Numbered from the stretch's first letter, positions 34,372 to 45,366 are shown. The stretch is 64,000 nucleotides of DNA from [Ruminococcus] torques ATCC 27756 (GCF_000153925.1 NZ_DS264364.1:25086-89085), one strand, 5' to 3'. Numbers and translations are program-made. The notes: generated from the sequence alone by a model not told the origin.

Positions 34372-35148
34372 ATGCTTCTTACGATTGATATAGGAAATAC
34401 AAATATTACAATGGGTGTGTTCGAGGAAGAGTTCCTGCTCGGTATGTTCCGTATGACGACAAAACGGGCGAGGACATCAGACGAATACGGATTCACCATA
34501 TGCGGAATACTGGAGCACAGAGGAATCGACTCAAAGCAGATCGATTCGGTGATCGTTGCGTCGGTTGTCCCCGACATTATGCACTCTTTTACAAGCGGTA
34601 TTATCAAATATTTAGGAACGGAACCGATGATCGTATCTTCTCAGACAGATACAGGAGTTCGTGTTGTGACTGAAAATCCGACGCGGACAGGACCGGACAG
34701 AATCGTCAATGCGGCAGCGGGGTATGCTATTGCAGGAGGACCTGCGATCGTGGTTGATTTCGGAACGGCTACGACGTATGATTTGATAGGTCCTGAATGT
34801 ACGCTTGAAGCATGTGTGATCGCCCCGGGCATTGAAACGGCAGGACGTTCTCTGTGGGACGGAGCGGCGATGCTTCCGGCGATTCAGATCCGAAGACCGG
34901 AATCCGTGCTTGCATCGGAGACGATTAGCGGAATGCAGGCAGGACTTGTATACGGAGCGATCGGACAGACGGAATATATAGTAAAAAAAATGAAAGAAGA
35001 GTCGGGATATAAAAATGCCTATGTGATTGCCACAGGCGGGCTGGGTAAAATTATCGCCGATGAAACAGAATGCATAGATCTGTATGATCCACAGCTTACA
35101 CTGAACGGCTTGCGAATGATTCATGAGAAAGTGCAGAAAAAAAGATGA
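34372..35148 (+). CDS. coaX: Type III pantothenate kinase
   Basis: First step of coenzyme A synthesis. The 258-residue protein has LLTIDIGNTNITMGVFE at the start (ATP/acetate-kinase fold), TRTGPDRIVNAAAGYA, VVDFGTATTYDLI and a GGLGKII near the end, all type III hallmarks. The start is the ATG after GCGGGAGGAAGAAGACA; the frame is open 20 codons upstream, but that part is not homologous. Its last four bases overlap the dusB start (ATGA), so the two are translationally coupled. Confidence 0.95.
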   Translation: MLLTIDIGNTNITMGVFEEEFLLGMFRMTTKRARTSDEYGFTICGILEHRGIDSKQIDSVIVASVVPDIMHSFTSGIIKYLGTEPMIVSSQTDTGVRVVTENPTRTGPDRIVNAAAGYAIAGGPAIVVDFGTATTYDLIGPECTLEACVIAPGIETAGRSLWDGAAMLPAIQIRRPESVLASETISGMQAGLVYGAIGQTEYIVKKMKEESGYKNAYVIATGGLGKIIADETECIDLYDPQLTLNGLRMIHEKVQKKR

Positions 35149-36104
35149 AGAAGCTGAAAATAGGAAATGTAGAATTGGAAAACCGATACCTATTAGGACC
35201 TATGGCAGGGGTGACAGACCTGCCTTTTCGTTTGCTGTGCAAGGAACAGGGAGCGGGTCTTTTAGGGATGGAAATGGTTAGTGCAAAAGCAATTTTGTAT
35301 CAAAATAAAAATACAGAGAAACTCATGGAAATACATCCAGAAGAGCAGCCGGTATCTTTGCAGTTGTTTGGTTCTGATCCGAAGATTATGAGCGAGATGG
35401 CGAAAAGAATTGAAGAACGTCCTTTTGCGATTCTCGATATCAATATGGGGTGTCCGGTACCGAAAGTTGTAAAAAACGGGGAGGGGTCTGCTTTGATGAA
35501 AAACCCCTCTCTTGTTTATGAGATTGTAAACGCGATCGTTAAAGCAATAGAGAAGCCCGTTACGGTAAAAATCCGAAAAGGGTTCGACGATGCGCATGTA
35601 AATGCAGTCGAAGTCGCAAGAGCGGCGGAAGAAGCGGGAGCGTCGGCGGTTGCGGTTCACGGAAGGACGAGAGAGCAGTATTATAGCGGAGAGGCGGACT
35701 GGGACATTATCAGGCAGGTGAAAGAGGCGGTTTCCATTCCTGTAATCGGAAACGGCGATGTCACTACACCGGAAAAAGCAGAAGAACTTGTTCAAACGAC
35801 AGGATGCGACGGAATTATGATCGCAAGAGGCGCACAGGGAAACCCGTGGATCTTTTCGGAAATGATCGGCAAGGAAAAAAACGGAGTAACTCCGCCCAGA
35901 CCTGATAAAGAGGCAATACGGAATATGATCCTCAGGCATTCAAAGCTTCAGATTCAGTATCGCGGAGAATTTGCGGGAATGCGGGAGATGCGCAAACATG
36001 TAGCCTGGTACACGAAAGGACTGACAGGAGCGGCAGATCTCCGGCGCAGAGTAAATGAGACAGAGACATTAGATGAACTGATGATGTTATTGGAAGAACT
36101 ATGA
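35145..36104 (+). CDS. dusB: tRNA-dihydrouridine synthase
   Basis: A 319-residue flavoenzyme that reduces uridines in the tRNA D-loop. It is a TIM barrel with LLGPMAGVTDLPFRLLCKE, the catalytic Cys in INMGCPVPKVVKNGEGSALM, VAVHGRTREQYYSGEADW, and VIGNGDVTTPEKAEE with MIARGAQGNPWIF. Length is normal. It starts with ATG overlapping the stop of coaX. A long nested hairpin follows at 36174-36276. Confidence 0.95.
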   Translation: MKKLKIGNVELENRYLLGPMAGVTDLPFRLLCKEQGAGLLGMEMVSAKAILYQNKNTEKLMEIHPEEQPVSLQLFGSDPKIMSEMAKRIEERPFAILDINMGCPVPKVVKNGEGSALMKNPSLVYEIVNAIVKAIEKPVTVKIRKGFDDAHVNAVEVARAAEEAGASAVAVHGRTREQYYSGEADWDIIRQVKEAVSIPVIGNGDVTTPEKAEELVQTTGCDGIMIARGAQGNPWIFSEMIGKEKNGVTPPRPDKEAIRNMILRHSKLQIQYRGEFAGMREMRKHVAWYTKGLTGAADLRRRVNETETLDELMMLLEEL

Positions 36105-36173
36105 AAATCTGCACAAAAAATATCCTTTAATATGTGAAGCGGCAAGATAAAAATAGTAAAAATGCCAAAAAGC

Positions 36174-36276
36174 AAAAACGACCTTACAAAAATGTTACGG
36201 TAATCTATACAAAATAAACAAAGTTTTGTATAATTTATATATTACGCATAGTAACATGGAGAAAAAGGTCGTTTTT
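36174..36276 (+). terminator. Long nested hairpin between dusB and the GH2 gene
   Basis: AAAAACGACCTT (36174-36185) pairs with AAGGTCGTTTTT (36265-36276). Inside, ATGTTAC (36192-36198) pairs with GTAACAT (36251-36257), and ATACAAAA (36207-36214) pairs with TTTTGTAT (36224-36231). The final T-run suggests termination of dusB and possibly control of the GH2 gene. TATAAT at 36229-36234 lies in it, but no good -35 was found. Confidence 0.6.
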
Positions 36277-36353
36277 CTTTATTTCGTTTCATGGAATATG
36301 CGTGAAAATTCAGAACGAAGGAGTGCTCCGGAACTATAGGGGCGAAAAAGTTT

Positions 36354-39300
36354 ATGAAAAATCTCAAGTGGAAGAAAGCAGGTTCGGCAGTTCTTGCTAC
36401 AGCTTTGGCAGGAAGCATGGTGTTGCCGGCAACAGCCTACGCACAGGGTGAGATCGTTCAACTGGAAGGGGGAACTTCGACGCAGACAAACACAGCGCCG
36501 GAGCAGGTGTTCCTTAACAAATACAGCGGAACGGTCAGAACGCAGAACTTCAACGATAACTGGAAGTTCTATTTAGGAGACGCAAGCGGAGCGCAGACTC
36601 CGGCATTTGACGACTCCTCATGGGATCAGGTGAACCTGCCGCATGATTACAGTATCGACCAGAAATATTCACAGAAGATGGAGGCGGAAAGCGGATATCT
36701 TCCGGGCGGTACAGGATGGTACAGAAAAAACTTTACTGTAGACGAGAGCCTGAAAGGTAAGAGAATCAGTATCGACTTCGGCGGCGTTTACATGAATGCA
36801 ACTATTTATGTAAACGGTAAAAAGCTTGGTACACATCCGAACGGATACACACCATTCTCTTTCGATATTACAGATAATGTGAAGTTCGGAAAAGAAAACG
36901 TGATTGCCGTTAAAGTAGATCACCAGACACCGTCAAGCCGTTTTTACTCAGGAAGCGGTATTTACAGAGACGTAGACTTTGTTGTAACCGATACAGTTCA
37001 TGTAGATAAGAACGGAACAAAGATTGAGACACCGGATCTGAAAGATCATGCAGATGGAAACAATGTTGCGGTAAAAGTAAAAACAACTGTTGTAAATGAA
37101 TCCGAGAACAATGCATCTGTAAAAGTAAAACATACGATCTATCCGAAAAACGGAACGGCAGAGCAGGCGGTTGGGACATTTGAGACGGAAGTTGCGACTG
37201 TGGACAAAGGTAAATCAAAAGATGTACAGGCAGATTTTACTGTATCAGGCGTAAAGCTTTGGAGTACGACAACTCCAAATCTCTATACTGTGAAAACAGA
37301 AGTCCTTATGGACGGTACTACAGTTGATACATACGAGACAGATTATGGATTCCGTTATTTTGATTTCAATAATAATACAGGATTCTCTTTGAATGGTCAG
37401 AAGATGAAACTTCAGGGAGTATGTATGCATCATGATCAGGGCGCGCTTGGTTCGGTTGCAAATGACCGCTCTACAGAGCGTCAGGTAGAGATATTGAAAA
37501 TGATGGGATGTAACTCTATCCGTGTGACACATAATCCGGCGTCAGACGAATTGATCGATGCATGTAATAAACACGGAATCTTAGTGATCGACGAGGCGTT
37601 TGACGGATGGGTAGCTCCGAAAAACAGTAACTCGAACGATTATTCTAAGTGGTTTAATAAAAAGATTGAAGACGGCAACGAGATCATGGGCGCTGCAGAG
37701 AACATGACATGGGCGCAGTTTGATCTTACAGCAATGATCGAGCGTGGTCAGAACGATCCGGCGATTATTATGTGGTCGCTTGGCAACGAGATGTGGGAAG
37801 GAACAGGCGGATACAGTGATGATTATAAGACTGCTCAGGACAACCTTGTGAAATGGGCAAAGGCGGCAGACACTACACGCCCTGTTACAACCGGAGATAA
37901 TAAGCTGAAAAGTAATGAGACAGGTGCTATTACCCTTGGTCAGGAATTACAGAAAGCCGGTGGAATACATGGTATGAACTACTCTCAGGAGTGGAAAAAT
38001 CATGCAGGAAAGACTCATTACGATATGATTCATGAAGCTTATCCTGAATGGTGTATGTATGGCTCTGAGACTGCATCGGCAGTTAATAGCCGAGGCATTT
38101 ATAAAGGAATGGGTAGTCAAACAGATTATGGCGATTATGATCTGACATCCTATGATACATCGGCAGTTGGTTGGGGCGCTACGGCAAGCAGCGCATGGTA
38201 TGAAGTAATCAAGCGTGATTTTATTGCGGGAGAATATGTATGGACAGGATTTGACTATATCGGAGAACCGACGCCGTGGAATGGAACAGGACAAGGCAAA
38301 CCGGGTAATGCGTCGAGATGGCCTGCACCGAAGAGCTCCTATTTTGGAATCGTTGATACTGCCGGACTTCCGAAAGACAGCTATTACTTCTATCAGAGTC
38401 AGTGGAATGACAGCGTGAATACACTTCATATTCTTCCGGCTTGGAATGAAGAAGTTGTATATAAGAAGAGTGGAAATGATGTTCCGGTAGTTGTATACAG
38501 CGATGCAAAAAAAGTAGAACTGTTCTTTACTCCGGCAAGCGGCGGTGAACAGAGATCGCTCGGTGCAAAAGAATTTACAGAAAAGAAGACGACGGCAGGA
38601 TACACATATCAGATGTATGAAGGAACTGGAAAGAGCAATACAGAACATGAGAATCTGTACATGACATGGATGGTTCCATATGAAGCCGGAACAATTACCG
38701 CAAAAGCGTGGGATAAAGACGGTAAAGAAATTACAGAGAATCTTCAGGGACGAACATCAGTAACTACAGCAGGTGAAGCTAAAAAATTAAAAGTTGATGT
38801 TGATCGAACAAAAATTACAGCAAATGGAGAAGATCTTTCTTATTTGACAGTAAGTGTTACTGATGATAAAGGAAATCTTGTACCGAATGCGGATAATAAG
38901 GTGACGTTTGAAGTCAGCGGTGATGGTGTGCTTGCAGGCGTGGATAACGGAAGACCTGTAGATCATCAGTCTTACAGAGACGATAACAGAAAAGCATTCA
39001 GCGGTCAGCTTGTAGGAATCGTTCAGTCTACAAAATCTGCCGGAACAATCACTGTGAAAGTGAAAGCAGAAGGAATGGAAGATCAGACGGTAACGATTAC
39101 AACAACACCGTCTTCTGACAGTTCAGAGAGCAAAAAGGCGATCAGCAGCGTAAAAATGTCGAAGAGTTATTATGTTAAAGTCGGCAATCAGCCGCAGCTT
39201 CCGGGACAGGTAGAAGTTGTACTGACAGACAAGACAAAAACGACAGGCACAGTGACATGGGAGAAAGCGACAGCAGAGCAGATCGGTCAGGCAGGTACGT

Positions 39301-42300
39301 TCAGCTTAACGGGAACTGTTTCTGTGGAAGGTGTTGAAAAAGCAGAGACGGTGTCAGTTAATGTCAATATGATTGATACAGTAGCAGCGCTTTTGAATTA
39401 CTCGACAACAACATCAGTCGGAGTAGCGCCGAGTCTTCCGACATCAAGACCGGCAGTAATGGAAGACGGAACTGTTCTTACAGCCGCATTCCCGGTAAAA
39501 TGGGAAGCTCCTGAAAAAGGATATGATGCAGAAGGAATCGTGAACGTAACAGGAACGGCAGATGTGTTTGGTGAATCTATGCCGGTTACAGCTACAGTTC
39601 GCGTTCAGGAAGCAGAATATACAGTAGGTAATAACGTTGCAAAAGAAGCGATGACATTGTCGCAGGATATCCCACAGGAGATGCAGTCTGATGATCTGGA
39701 AGCAATCCGTGATGGAAACAGAACAGTAGACGGAAATCAGGGCGGTAATACAAACTCTACAATGTGGAGTAACTATAAAAACAGCAAAGATGCCAAAGAC
39801 AATGATGCTGATATTACATTCCAGTATGCGACACAGCAGATATTTAATCAGATTAAGATTTTCTTCAGATCTGACAGCCATGCAGCATCTTATCCAGCAG
39901 ATAATACGACAAAAATATATGTTTCCGAAACAGGAGAAGAGGGAACTTGGACAGAAGTAACAGCAACAGAGTCACATCCAGAGGAACTCCCTGCGATTGG
40001 CGTCGTGGAATATACATATGATTTTGTTCCGACAAAGGCTGTATTTGTAAAAATCCATGTTGTAAATAATCCGGATGCAAGCGGAAAAGGCGGCGGATTT
40101 ACATGTACGGGAATTGTAGAAGCAGAACTGTATCTTGCAAATCAGGCTGACTTTACAACAAACACAACAGCAAAACTTGAGAGTCTGAAGATCAACGAAA
40201 CATCTGCTCCGGCAGAAGTACTTGCAGCAGGTGCAGGAAGTTGGGGAACGAAAGAAGTTGAAGCAAAAACCGTAGAAGCGGTTGGAGCAGACAATGCGGC
40301 AGTTACAGTTCTTCCGACATACGAAAATGCAGTACGCATTATTATCGAGTCAGAAGACCATAAGACAACAAATACGTTCGTTGTAAATTTGGACGCTGAC
40401 GCAACAGATGATTCAAAAGATTACGATAAAGCAAAGATTACTTCAACGGTTGGAAGCGCACAATCCGGAAATGAAAAGGAGAAAGCGTTTGACGGCGATA
40501 CGAATACATTGTGGCATACCCAGTGGAATAATACAAATCCGGCAGAAAGATGGATCGAGATGGAACTTGAGGATGTTCAGAATGTAATCGGTTTAAGATA
40601 TCTTCCGAGACAGAATGGCGGACAAAACGGTATCGTTAAAACATATAAGATTGAAGTGAAAGCCGCAGAGGGAGACGAATGGAAAGAGGTAGCCGTTACA
40701 GAAGGAACAAAAGTGTGGGCAGTTGACAACACATGGAAGATGGCAAAATTCGAAACTCCGGTTCAGGCAAAATATATCCGCTTCAGTGGTGTAGAGACAC
40801 ATGATGACCAAGGCGGAAACAAGTGGATGAGTGCTGCTGAAATCAGAGTGAAAGTAACAAAAGAAGAAGTAGTGCCACCGACAGCAACAGAACTTTCATT
40901 GAAAGCACAGCCTACAAAGACGGCGTATGCAGTCGGCGAGAAATTTGATCCGGCAGGACTTGTTATTGGCGTGAAATATTCTGATGGAACAGAAAAAGAG
41001 GTCGCTTATGGACAGGATAACGCAGGAGAATTTACATTTAATCCGACACTTAGTACAGCTTTGACAAAAGATTATACAAAAGTAGAAGTTGGATATGCAG
41101 GTTTGAAATTAGATGTTAACATCACAGTATCTGAATCAGAACCAGTTATACCGGAAGCTCTTGAAGTTGTAAGCGCACCGGCAAAAACAGAGTATGAAGA
41201 AGGCGAAATGTTCAATCCGGCAGGACTTTCTGTAAAAATAAAATACAGTGACGGTTCTTATGGTGATGAAGTTGCATACGGAACAGCAAATGCGGATCAG
41301 TTTACATTTAACCCGACGCTTGATACAGCACTGAAAACAAGCGATGAAAAAGTGACTGTAACATATGCTGAGAAGACGGCAGATATCAAAATTAAAGTAA
41401 ACAAAAAGACACCGGTAGTACCGGAGAACCCGACGGTAGAAAAAGTTGAGATTAAAGCAAATCCGGCTAAGACAGAGTATAAAGAAGGCGATAAATTCGA
41501 TCCGACAGGACTTGTGCTTACAGTGAAATATGACAAAGGCGAAGATAAAGAAGTAGCTTACGGCGATGCAACAAAAGCAGACTTCACATTCATCCCAAGC
41601 CTTGACACAGCACTGAAAACAAGTGATGAGAAAGTAACAGTAACATATGCAGGCAAGACGGCAGAAATCGGTATTGAAGTGAAAGCTGACACACCGGTAG
41701 AGCCGGAAAAACCGACGGTAGACAAAATTGCCGTTAAGAAAGTGCCAGCTAAGACAACTTACAAAGCAGGAGAGACATTCGATCCGAGCGGACTTGTTCT
41801 TACAGTAACGATGTCAGACAAGACAACAAAAGAAGTTGCATACGGAAACGAAACAGCAAAAGATTTTGTATTTAACCCGACACTTGATACAGCACTTACA
41901 GAAGGTATGAACAAAGTTGATGTAACATATGCCGGCAAGACGGTAGACATCGGTATTGAAGTGAAAGCTGACACACCGGTAGAGCCGGAAAAACCAACGG
42001 TAGAAAAAGTTGAAATTAAAGCAAATCCGGCTAAGACAGAATACAAAGCAGGAGAGACATTCGATCCGACGGGAATGAGTCTTACAGTAACGATGTCAGA
42101 CGGAACAACAAAAGTTGTTGCATACGGACCGGAGACGGCAAAAGATTTCTCCTTTAATCCGAGTCTTAATACAAAACTGACAGCGGATACGAAGAAAGTA
42201 ACAGTAACATACGGCGGACAGTCGGCAGACGTAGCTGTATCGGTGAAAGCAGATCCGTCAGAGGATAAGAAACCGAATACAGAGAAACCGGACAAAGGCG

Positions 42301-42419
42301 GAGCGGTTCAGACAGGAGATAACTTTAACGTAACGCTGCTGATCGGACTTGTAGTTCTTGCAGGTGCGGTTGCAGGCGGAGCGGCTCTGACAATCTTCAA
42401 AAGAAACAAAAGAAAATAA
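36354..42419 (+). CDS. Cell-wall-anchored GH2 beta-galactosidase-like enzyme with five Ig-like repeats
   Basis: A 2021-residue surface enzyme. The signal peptide is KKAGSAVLATALAGSMVLPA. The GH2 sugar-binding domain (about 60-215), Ig-like domain and TIM barrel follow, with acid/base Glu479 (WSLGNEMW) and nucleophile Glu572 (YGSETAS). Further Ig-like/Big domains come next. A discoidin (F5/8C, CBM32-like) domain is clear near residues 1360-1500 (EKAFDGDTNTLWHTQWN); another weaker one is near 1100-1260. Five ~88-residue bacterial Ig-like repeats follow (KTEYKEGDKFDPTGL pattern) at about 1505-1980. The C-terminus is GGAVQTGDN, a hydrophobic helix and KRNKRK, a sortase-type sorting signal. Substrate is probably host mucin or milk-type galactosides (inferred). 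Confidence 0.92.
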   Translation: MKNLKWKKAGSAVLATALAGSMVLPATAYAQGEIVQLEGGTSTQTNTAPEQVFLNKYSGTVRTQNFNDNWKFYLGDASGAQTPAFDDSSWDQVNLPHDYSIDQKYSQKMEAESGYLPGGTGWYRKNFTVDESLKGKRISIDFGGVYMNATIYVNGKKLGTHPNGYTPFSFDITDNVKFGKENVIAVKVDHQTPSSRFYSGSGIYRDVDFVVTDTVHVDKNGTKIETPDLKDHADGNNVAVKVKTTVVNESENNASVKVKHTIYPKNGTAEQAVGTFETEVATVDKGKSKDVQADFTVSGVKLWSTTTPNLYTVKTEVLMDGTTVDTYETDYGFRYFDFNNNTGFSLNGQKMKLQGVCMHHDQGALGSVANDRSTERQVEILKMMGCNSIRVTHNPASDELIDACNKHGILVIDEAFDGWVAPKNSNSNDYSKWFNKKIEDGNEIMGAAENMTWAQFDLTAMIERGQNDPAIIMWSLGNEMWEGTGGYSDDYKTAQDNLVKWAKAADTTRPVTTGDNKLKSNETGAITLGQELQKAGGIHGMNYSQEWKNHAGKTHYDMIHEAYPEWCMYGSETASAVNSRGIYKGMGSQTDYGDYDLTSYDTSAVGWGATASSAWYEVIKRDFIAGEYVWTGFDYIGEPTPWNGTGQGKPGNASRWPAPKSSYFGIVDTAGLPKDSYYFYQSQWNDSVNTLHILPAWNEEVVYKKSGNDVPVVVYSDAKKVELFFTPASGGEQRSLGAKEFTEKKTTAGYTYQMYEGTGKSNTEHENLYMTWMVPYEAGTITAKAWDKDGKEITENLQGRTSVTTAGEAKKLKVDVDRTKITANGEDLSYLTVSVTDDKGNLVPNADNKVTFEVSGDGVLAGVDNGRPVDHQSYRDDNRKAFSGQLVGIVQSTKSAGTITVKVKAEGMEDQTVTITTTPSSDSSESKKAISSVKMSKSYYVKVGNQPQLPGQVEVVLTDKTKTTGTVTWEKATAEQIGQAGTFSLTGTVSVEGVEKAETVSVNVNMIDTVAALLNYSTTTSVGVAPSLPTSRPAVMEDGTVLTAAFPVKWEAPEKGYDAEGIVNVTGTADVFGESMPVTATVRVQEAEYTVGNNVAKEAMTLSQDIPQEMQSDDLEAIRDGNRTVDGNQGGNTNSTMWSNYKNSKDAKDNDADITFQYATQQIFNQIKIFFRSDSHAASYPADNTTKIYVSETGEEGTWTEVTATESHPEELPAIGVVEYTYDFVPTKAVFVKIHVVNNPDASGKGGGFTCTGIVEAELYLANQADFTTNTTAKLESLKINETSAPAEVLAAGAGSWGTKEVEAKTVEAVGADNAAVTVLPTYENAVRIIIESEDHKTTNTFVVNLDADATDDSKDYDKAKITSTVGSAQSGNEKEKAFDGDTNTLWHTQWNNTNPAERWIEMELEDVQNVIGLRYLPRQNGGQNGIVKTYKIEVKAAEGDEWKEVAVTEGTKVWAVDNTWKMAKFETPVQAKYIRFSGVETHDDQGGNKWMSAAEIRVKVTKEEVVPPTATELSLKAQPTKTAYAVGEKFDPAGLVIGVKYSDGTEKEVAYGQDNAGEFTFNPTLSTALTKDYTKVEVGYAGLKLDVNITVSESEPVIPEALEVVSAPAKTEYEEGEMFNPAGLSVKIKYSDGSYGDEVAYGTANADQFTFNPTLDTALKTSDEKVTVTYAEKTADIKIKVNKKTPVVPENPTVEKVEIKANPAKTEYKEGDKFDPTGLVLTVKYDKGEDKEVAYGDATKADFTFIPSLDTALKTSDEKVTVTYAGKTAEIGIEVKADTPVEPEKPTVDKIAVKKVPAKTTYKAGETFDPSGLVLTVTMSDKTTKEVAYGNETAKDFVFNPTLDTALTEGMNKVDVTYAGKTVDIGIEVKADTPVEPEKPTVEKVEIKANPAKTEYKAGETFDPTGMSLTVTMSDGTTKVVAYGPETAKDFSFNPSLNTKLTADTKKVTVTYGGQSADVAVSVKADPSEDKKPNTEKPDKGGAVQTGDNFNVTLLIGLVVLAGAVAGGAALTIFKRNKRK

Positions 42420-42448
42420 GCCTTATCCGTAAATAGTACGGAAAAATG

Positions 42449-42475
42449 CAGGGCTGCCACTTAGTGGCGGCCCTG
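42449..42475 (+). terminator. Terminator after the GH2 gene
   Basis: CAGGGCTGCCAC pairs with GTGGCGGCCCTG (one mismatch), followed by TTTGC. Confidence 0.7.
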
Positions 42476-42790
42476 TTTGCATTGGAGCGGCAATGAACGA
42501 AAGACAGAAGGATCAAGACCTTGGAAAGCCGCCTGTAATCCCGGAATGTGTCTTTGGGAACTTACGGTAATTCCGGCATAACGCTGTATTGTTAATAAGC
42601 GCTATATTTTCTGCGCAATATCATGTAAAAGCTGTCTTGTTTACGCCAAAAACCTTGACATTAATGGGGTTGATGGTTATAATATTGAAATTGTGAAATA
42701 AACTAAAAGAGACAGCGTGCAGGGACAAGTTTTCCTGTCGGGAATAGACAAAAAACAGTGAAAAAGAATGACAGAAAAGGAGCGTTATCA

Positions 42791-43276
42791 ATGGCGGAGG
42801 CAAAGAAAAGATTACTTACTTATGCCGGATTAAAGGCACTTGAAGATGAACTTGAAACTCTTAAAGTTGTCAAACGGAAAGAAGTTGCAGCTAAGATCAA
42901 AGAGGCAAGAGAGCAGGGAGATCTTTCCGAGAATGCAGAGTATGATGCGGCAAAAGATGAACAAAGAGATATCGAAGCGCGTATCGAAGAACTTGAAGGC
43001 ATCCTGAAAAACGCAGAAGTGGTTGTTGAAGATGAAGTTGACTTTGATAAGATCAATGTCGGATGTACGGTAAAGGTATTTGACATAACATTCGATGAAG
43101 AGATGGAATTTAAAATTGTGGGATCAACAGAGGCAAACAGCTTGGTAGGAAAGATTTCAAACGAGTCTCCGGTTGGTCAGGCATTGATCGGAAAAAAAGT
43201 GGGAGATACGGTAAGCGTAGAAACACAGGCGGGAGAAATCAAGTACAAAGTGCTTGAAATCAGCCGTTCAATGTAA
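42791..43276 (+). CDS. greA: Transcription elongation factor GreA
   Basis: A 161-residue factor that rescues backtracked RNA polymerase. An N-terminal coiled coil ([20 protein letters not shown] ... [20 protein letters not shown]), with the acidic tip residues between the helices, precedes an FKBP-like C-terminal domain ([31 protein letters not shown]). The ATG at 42791 follows AAAAGGAGCGTTATCA; the frame is open 11 codons upstream of the ribosome site only. It precedes lysS on the same strand, as in many Firmicutes. Confidence 0.96.
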   Translation: MAEAKKRLLTYAGLKALEDELETLKVVKRKEVAAKIKEAREQGDLSENAEYDAAKDEQRDIEARIEELEGILKNAEVVVEDEVDFDKINVGCTVKVFDITFDEEMEFKIVGSTEANSLVGKISNESPVGQALIGKKVGDTVSVETQAGEIKYKVLEISRSM

Positions 43277-43291
43277 ACAGATGATTATAAA

Positions 43292-43314
43292 CAGACCTCT
43301 TTTTAAGAGGTCTG
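43292..43314 (+). terminator. Hairpin after greA
   Basis: CAGACCTC pairs with GAGGTCTG, with a loop of TTTTTAA. No T-run follows, so termination is uncertain; greA and lysS may still be partly linked. Confidence 0.45.
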
Positions 43315-43437
43315 AATTCGCATGTATGGGAATGTTTTAAAGAGGCGAAAAAGGCAGATAAAGAGAAAAAAAGCGTAACGGAATAATAAGAGATAAAGCA
43401 AAACAGAGAAAAGTTATCCGGGAAAGGAGATAAGAAA

Positions 43438-45366
43438 GTGGCACAGGAGCAGAAGAATGTACAGGAACAGGATCTGAATCAGTTGAGAAAGGTACGCCGT
43501 GAGAAACTTGCAGAGCTGCAGGGAAGCGGAAAAGATCCGTTCGTGATTACAAAATATGATCAGACACATCACAGTGTAGAAGTAAAAGAAAATTACGAGG
43601 AGCTTGAAGGAAAGCAGGTTTCCATCGCAGGACGTATGATGTCAAAGCGAGTAATGGGAAAAGCATCTTTTTGTAATGTTCAGGATTTAAAAGGAAATAT
43701 TCAGTCTTATGTAGCAAGAGACAGCATCGGTGAGGAAAATTATAAAGAATTTAAGAAACTTGATGTCGGTGATGTGATCGGAATCGAAGGAGAGGTATTC
43801 AAGACAAAAACAGGAGAGATTTCCATTCATGCATCTCATGTAACACTTCTTTCCAAGAGTCTTCAGATTCTTCCGGAGAAGTTCCATGGACTGACGAATA
43901 CAGATATGCGTTATCGTCAGAGATATGTGGATCTTATCATGAATCCGGAAGCGAAAGATACATTTATCAAACGTTCTAAGATCATCAGTGCGATCCGCAG
44001 ATATTTGGACGGCGAAGGATTTATGGAAGTGGAGACTCCGATGCTTGTTGCAAATGCCGGGGGAGCTGCGGCAAGACCGTTTGAGACACATTTCAATGCT
44101 TTAAATGAAGACTTGAAACTGAGAATTTCTCTTGAACTTTATCTGAAACGTCTGATCGTCGGAGGTCTTGAAAGAGTGTACGAGATCGGTCGTGTATTCA
44201 GAAACGAAGGACTTGATACGAGACATAATCCGGAATTTACATTGATGGAGCTTTATCAGGCATATACAGATTATAACGGAATGATGGATCTTACAGAAAA
44301 TCTTTACCGCCATGTGGCACAGGAAGTTCTCGGCACAACGAAGATCGTTTACAATGGCGTTGAGATGGATCTCGGAAAACCGTTTGAACGTATTACAATG
44401 GTAGATGCCGTGAAGAAATATGCAGGCGTTGACTGGAATGAAGTTAAGACTTTGGAAGAGGCTCGCAAGCTTGCAGACGAGCATCATGTAGAATATGAAG
44501 AGCATCATAAGAAAGGTGATATCTTGTCATTGTTCTTTGAAGAGTTTGCAGAAGAACATTTGATTCAGCCGACGTTCGTAATGGATCATCCGATCGAGAT
44601 TTCACCGCTTACGAAAAAGAAACCGGAGAATCCGGAATATACAGAGCGTTTCGAGTTCTTTATGAACGGCTGGGAAATGGCGAATGCATATTCAGAGCTG
44701 AATGACCCGATCGATCAGAGAGAACGTTTCAAAGCTCAGGAAGAACTTTTGGCACAAGGTGACGAAGAGGCAAATACAACAGATGAAGATTTCCTGAATG
44801 CACTTGAGATCGGTATGCCGCCGACAGGAGGTATCGGATTCGGTATCGACAGAATGTGTATGCTTTTAACAAACAGCGCCGCGATCAGAGACGTACTGCT
44901 TTTCCCGACAATGAAAACACAGGGCGGAGCTAAGAATGAAGCAAACAATTCAGTACAGGTAAAAACAGAGGAAAAATCGGCAGAAAAAATTGATTTTTCC
45001 AAAGTTGAGATCGAGCCGTTATTTAAAGACGATGTAGATTTTGAGACATTTTCTAAATCAGATTTCAGAGCGGTAAAAGTAAAAGAGTGTACGGCAGTGC
45101 CGAAATCTAAGAAACTTCTGCAGTTCACATTGGATGACGGAACAGGAGAGGATCGTACGATCCTGAGCGGAATCCATGAATATTATGAGCCGGAAGAATT
45201 GGTTGGCAAGACATGTATCGCTATTACAAATCTGCCGCCGAGAAAGATGATGGGAATTGACTCCTGTGGTATGTTGATTTCAGCGGTTCATAATGAAGAA
45301 GGGAAAGAAAAACTTCATCTTCTGATGGTTGATGAGCATATTCCGGCAGGCGCAAAATTGTACTAA
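43438..45366 (+). CDS. lysS: Lysyl-tRNA synthetase with C-terminal tRNA-binding domain
   Basis: Charges tRNA-Lys. 642 residues, compared with about 490-500 for the usual class II enzyme. An N-terminal OB fold ([20 protein letters not shown]) precedes the class II core, with motif 2 [17 protein letters not shown] and motif 3 [14 protein letters not shown]. Then come a short linker and an additional Trbp111/EMAPII-like domain from about residue 530 ([40 protein letters not shown]). That domain is known from MetRS tails and improves tRNA binding. Start GTG at 43438 after GGAAAGGAGATAAGAAA. The fusion is intact in one frame. Confidence 0.95.
   Translation: MAQEQKNVQEQDLNQLRKVRREKLAELQGSGKDPFVITKYDQTHHSVEVKENYEELEGKQVSIAGRMMSKRVMGKASFCNVQDLKGNIQSYVARDSIGEENYKEFKKLDVGDVIGIEGEVFKTKTGEISIHASHVTLLSKSLQILPEKFHGLTNTDMRYRQRYVDLIMNPEAKDTFIKRSKIISAIRRYLDGEGFMEVETPMLVANAGGAAARPFETHFNALNEDLKLRISLELYLKRLIVGGLERVYEIGRVFRNEGLDTRHNPEFTLMELYQAYTDYNGMMDLTENLYRHVAQEVLGTTKIVYNGVEMDLGKPFERITMVDAVKKYAGVDWNEVKTLEEARKLADEHHVEYEEHHKKGDILSLFFEEFAEEHLIQPTFVMDHPIEISPLTKKKPENPEYTERFEFFMNGWEMANAYSELNDPIDQRERFKAQEELLAQGDEEANTTDEDFLNALEIGMPPTGGIGFGIDRMCMLLTNSAAIRDVLLFPTMKTQGGAKNEANNSVQVKTEEKSAEKIDFSKVEIEPLFKDDVDFETFSKSDFRAVKVKECTAVPKSKKLLQFTLDDGTGEDRTILSGIHEYYEPEELVGKTCIAITNLPPRKMMGIDSCGMLISAVHNEEGKEKLHLLMVDEHIPAGAKLY

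Noticed and set aside
40000..42300. Long minus-strand open frames rich in Ser/Val/Thr over the GH2 repeats
   Set aside because: They are reverse readings of the repeated codons of the GH2 gene and lack ribosome sites.
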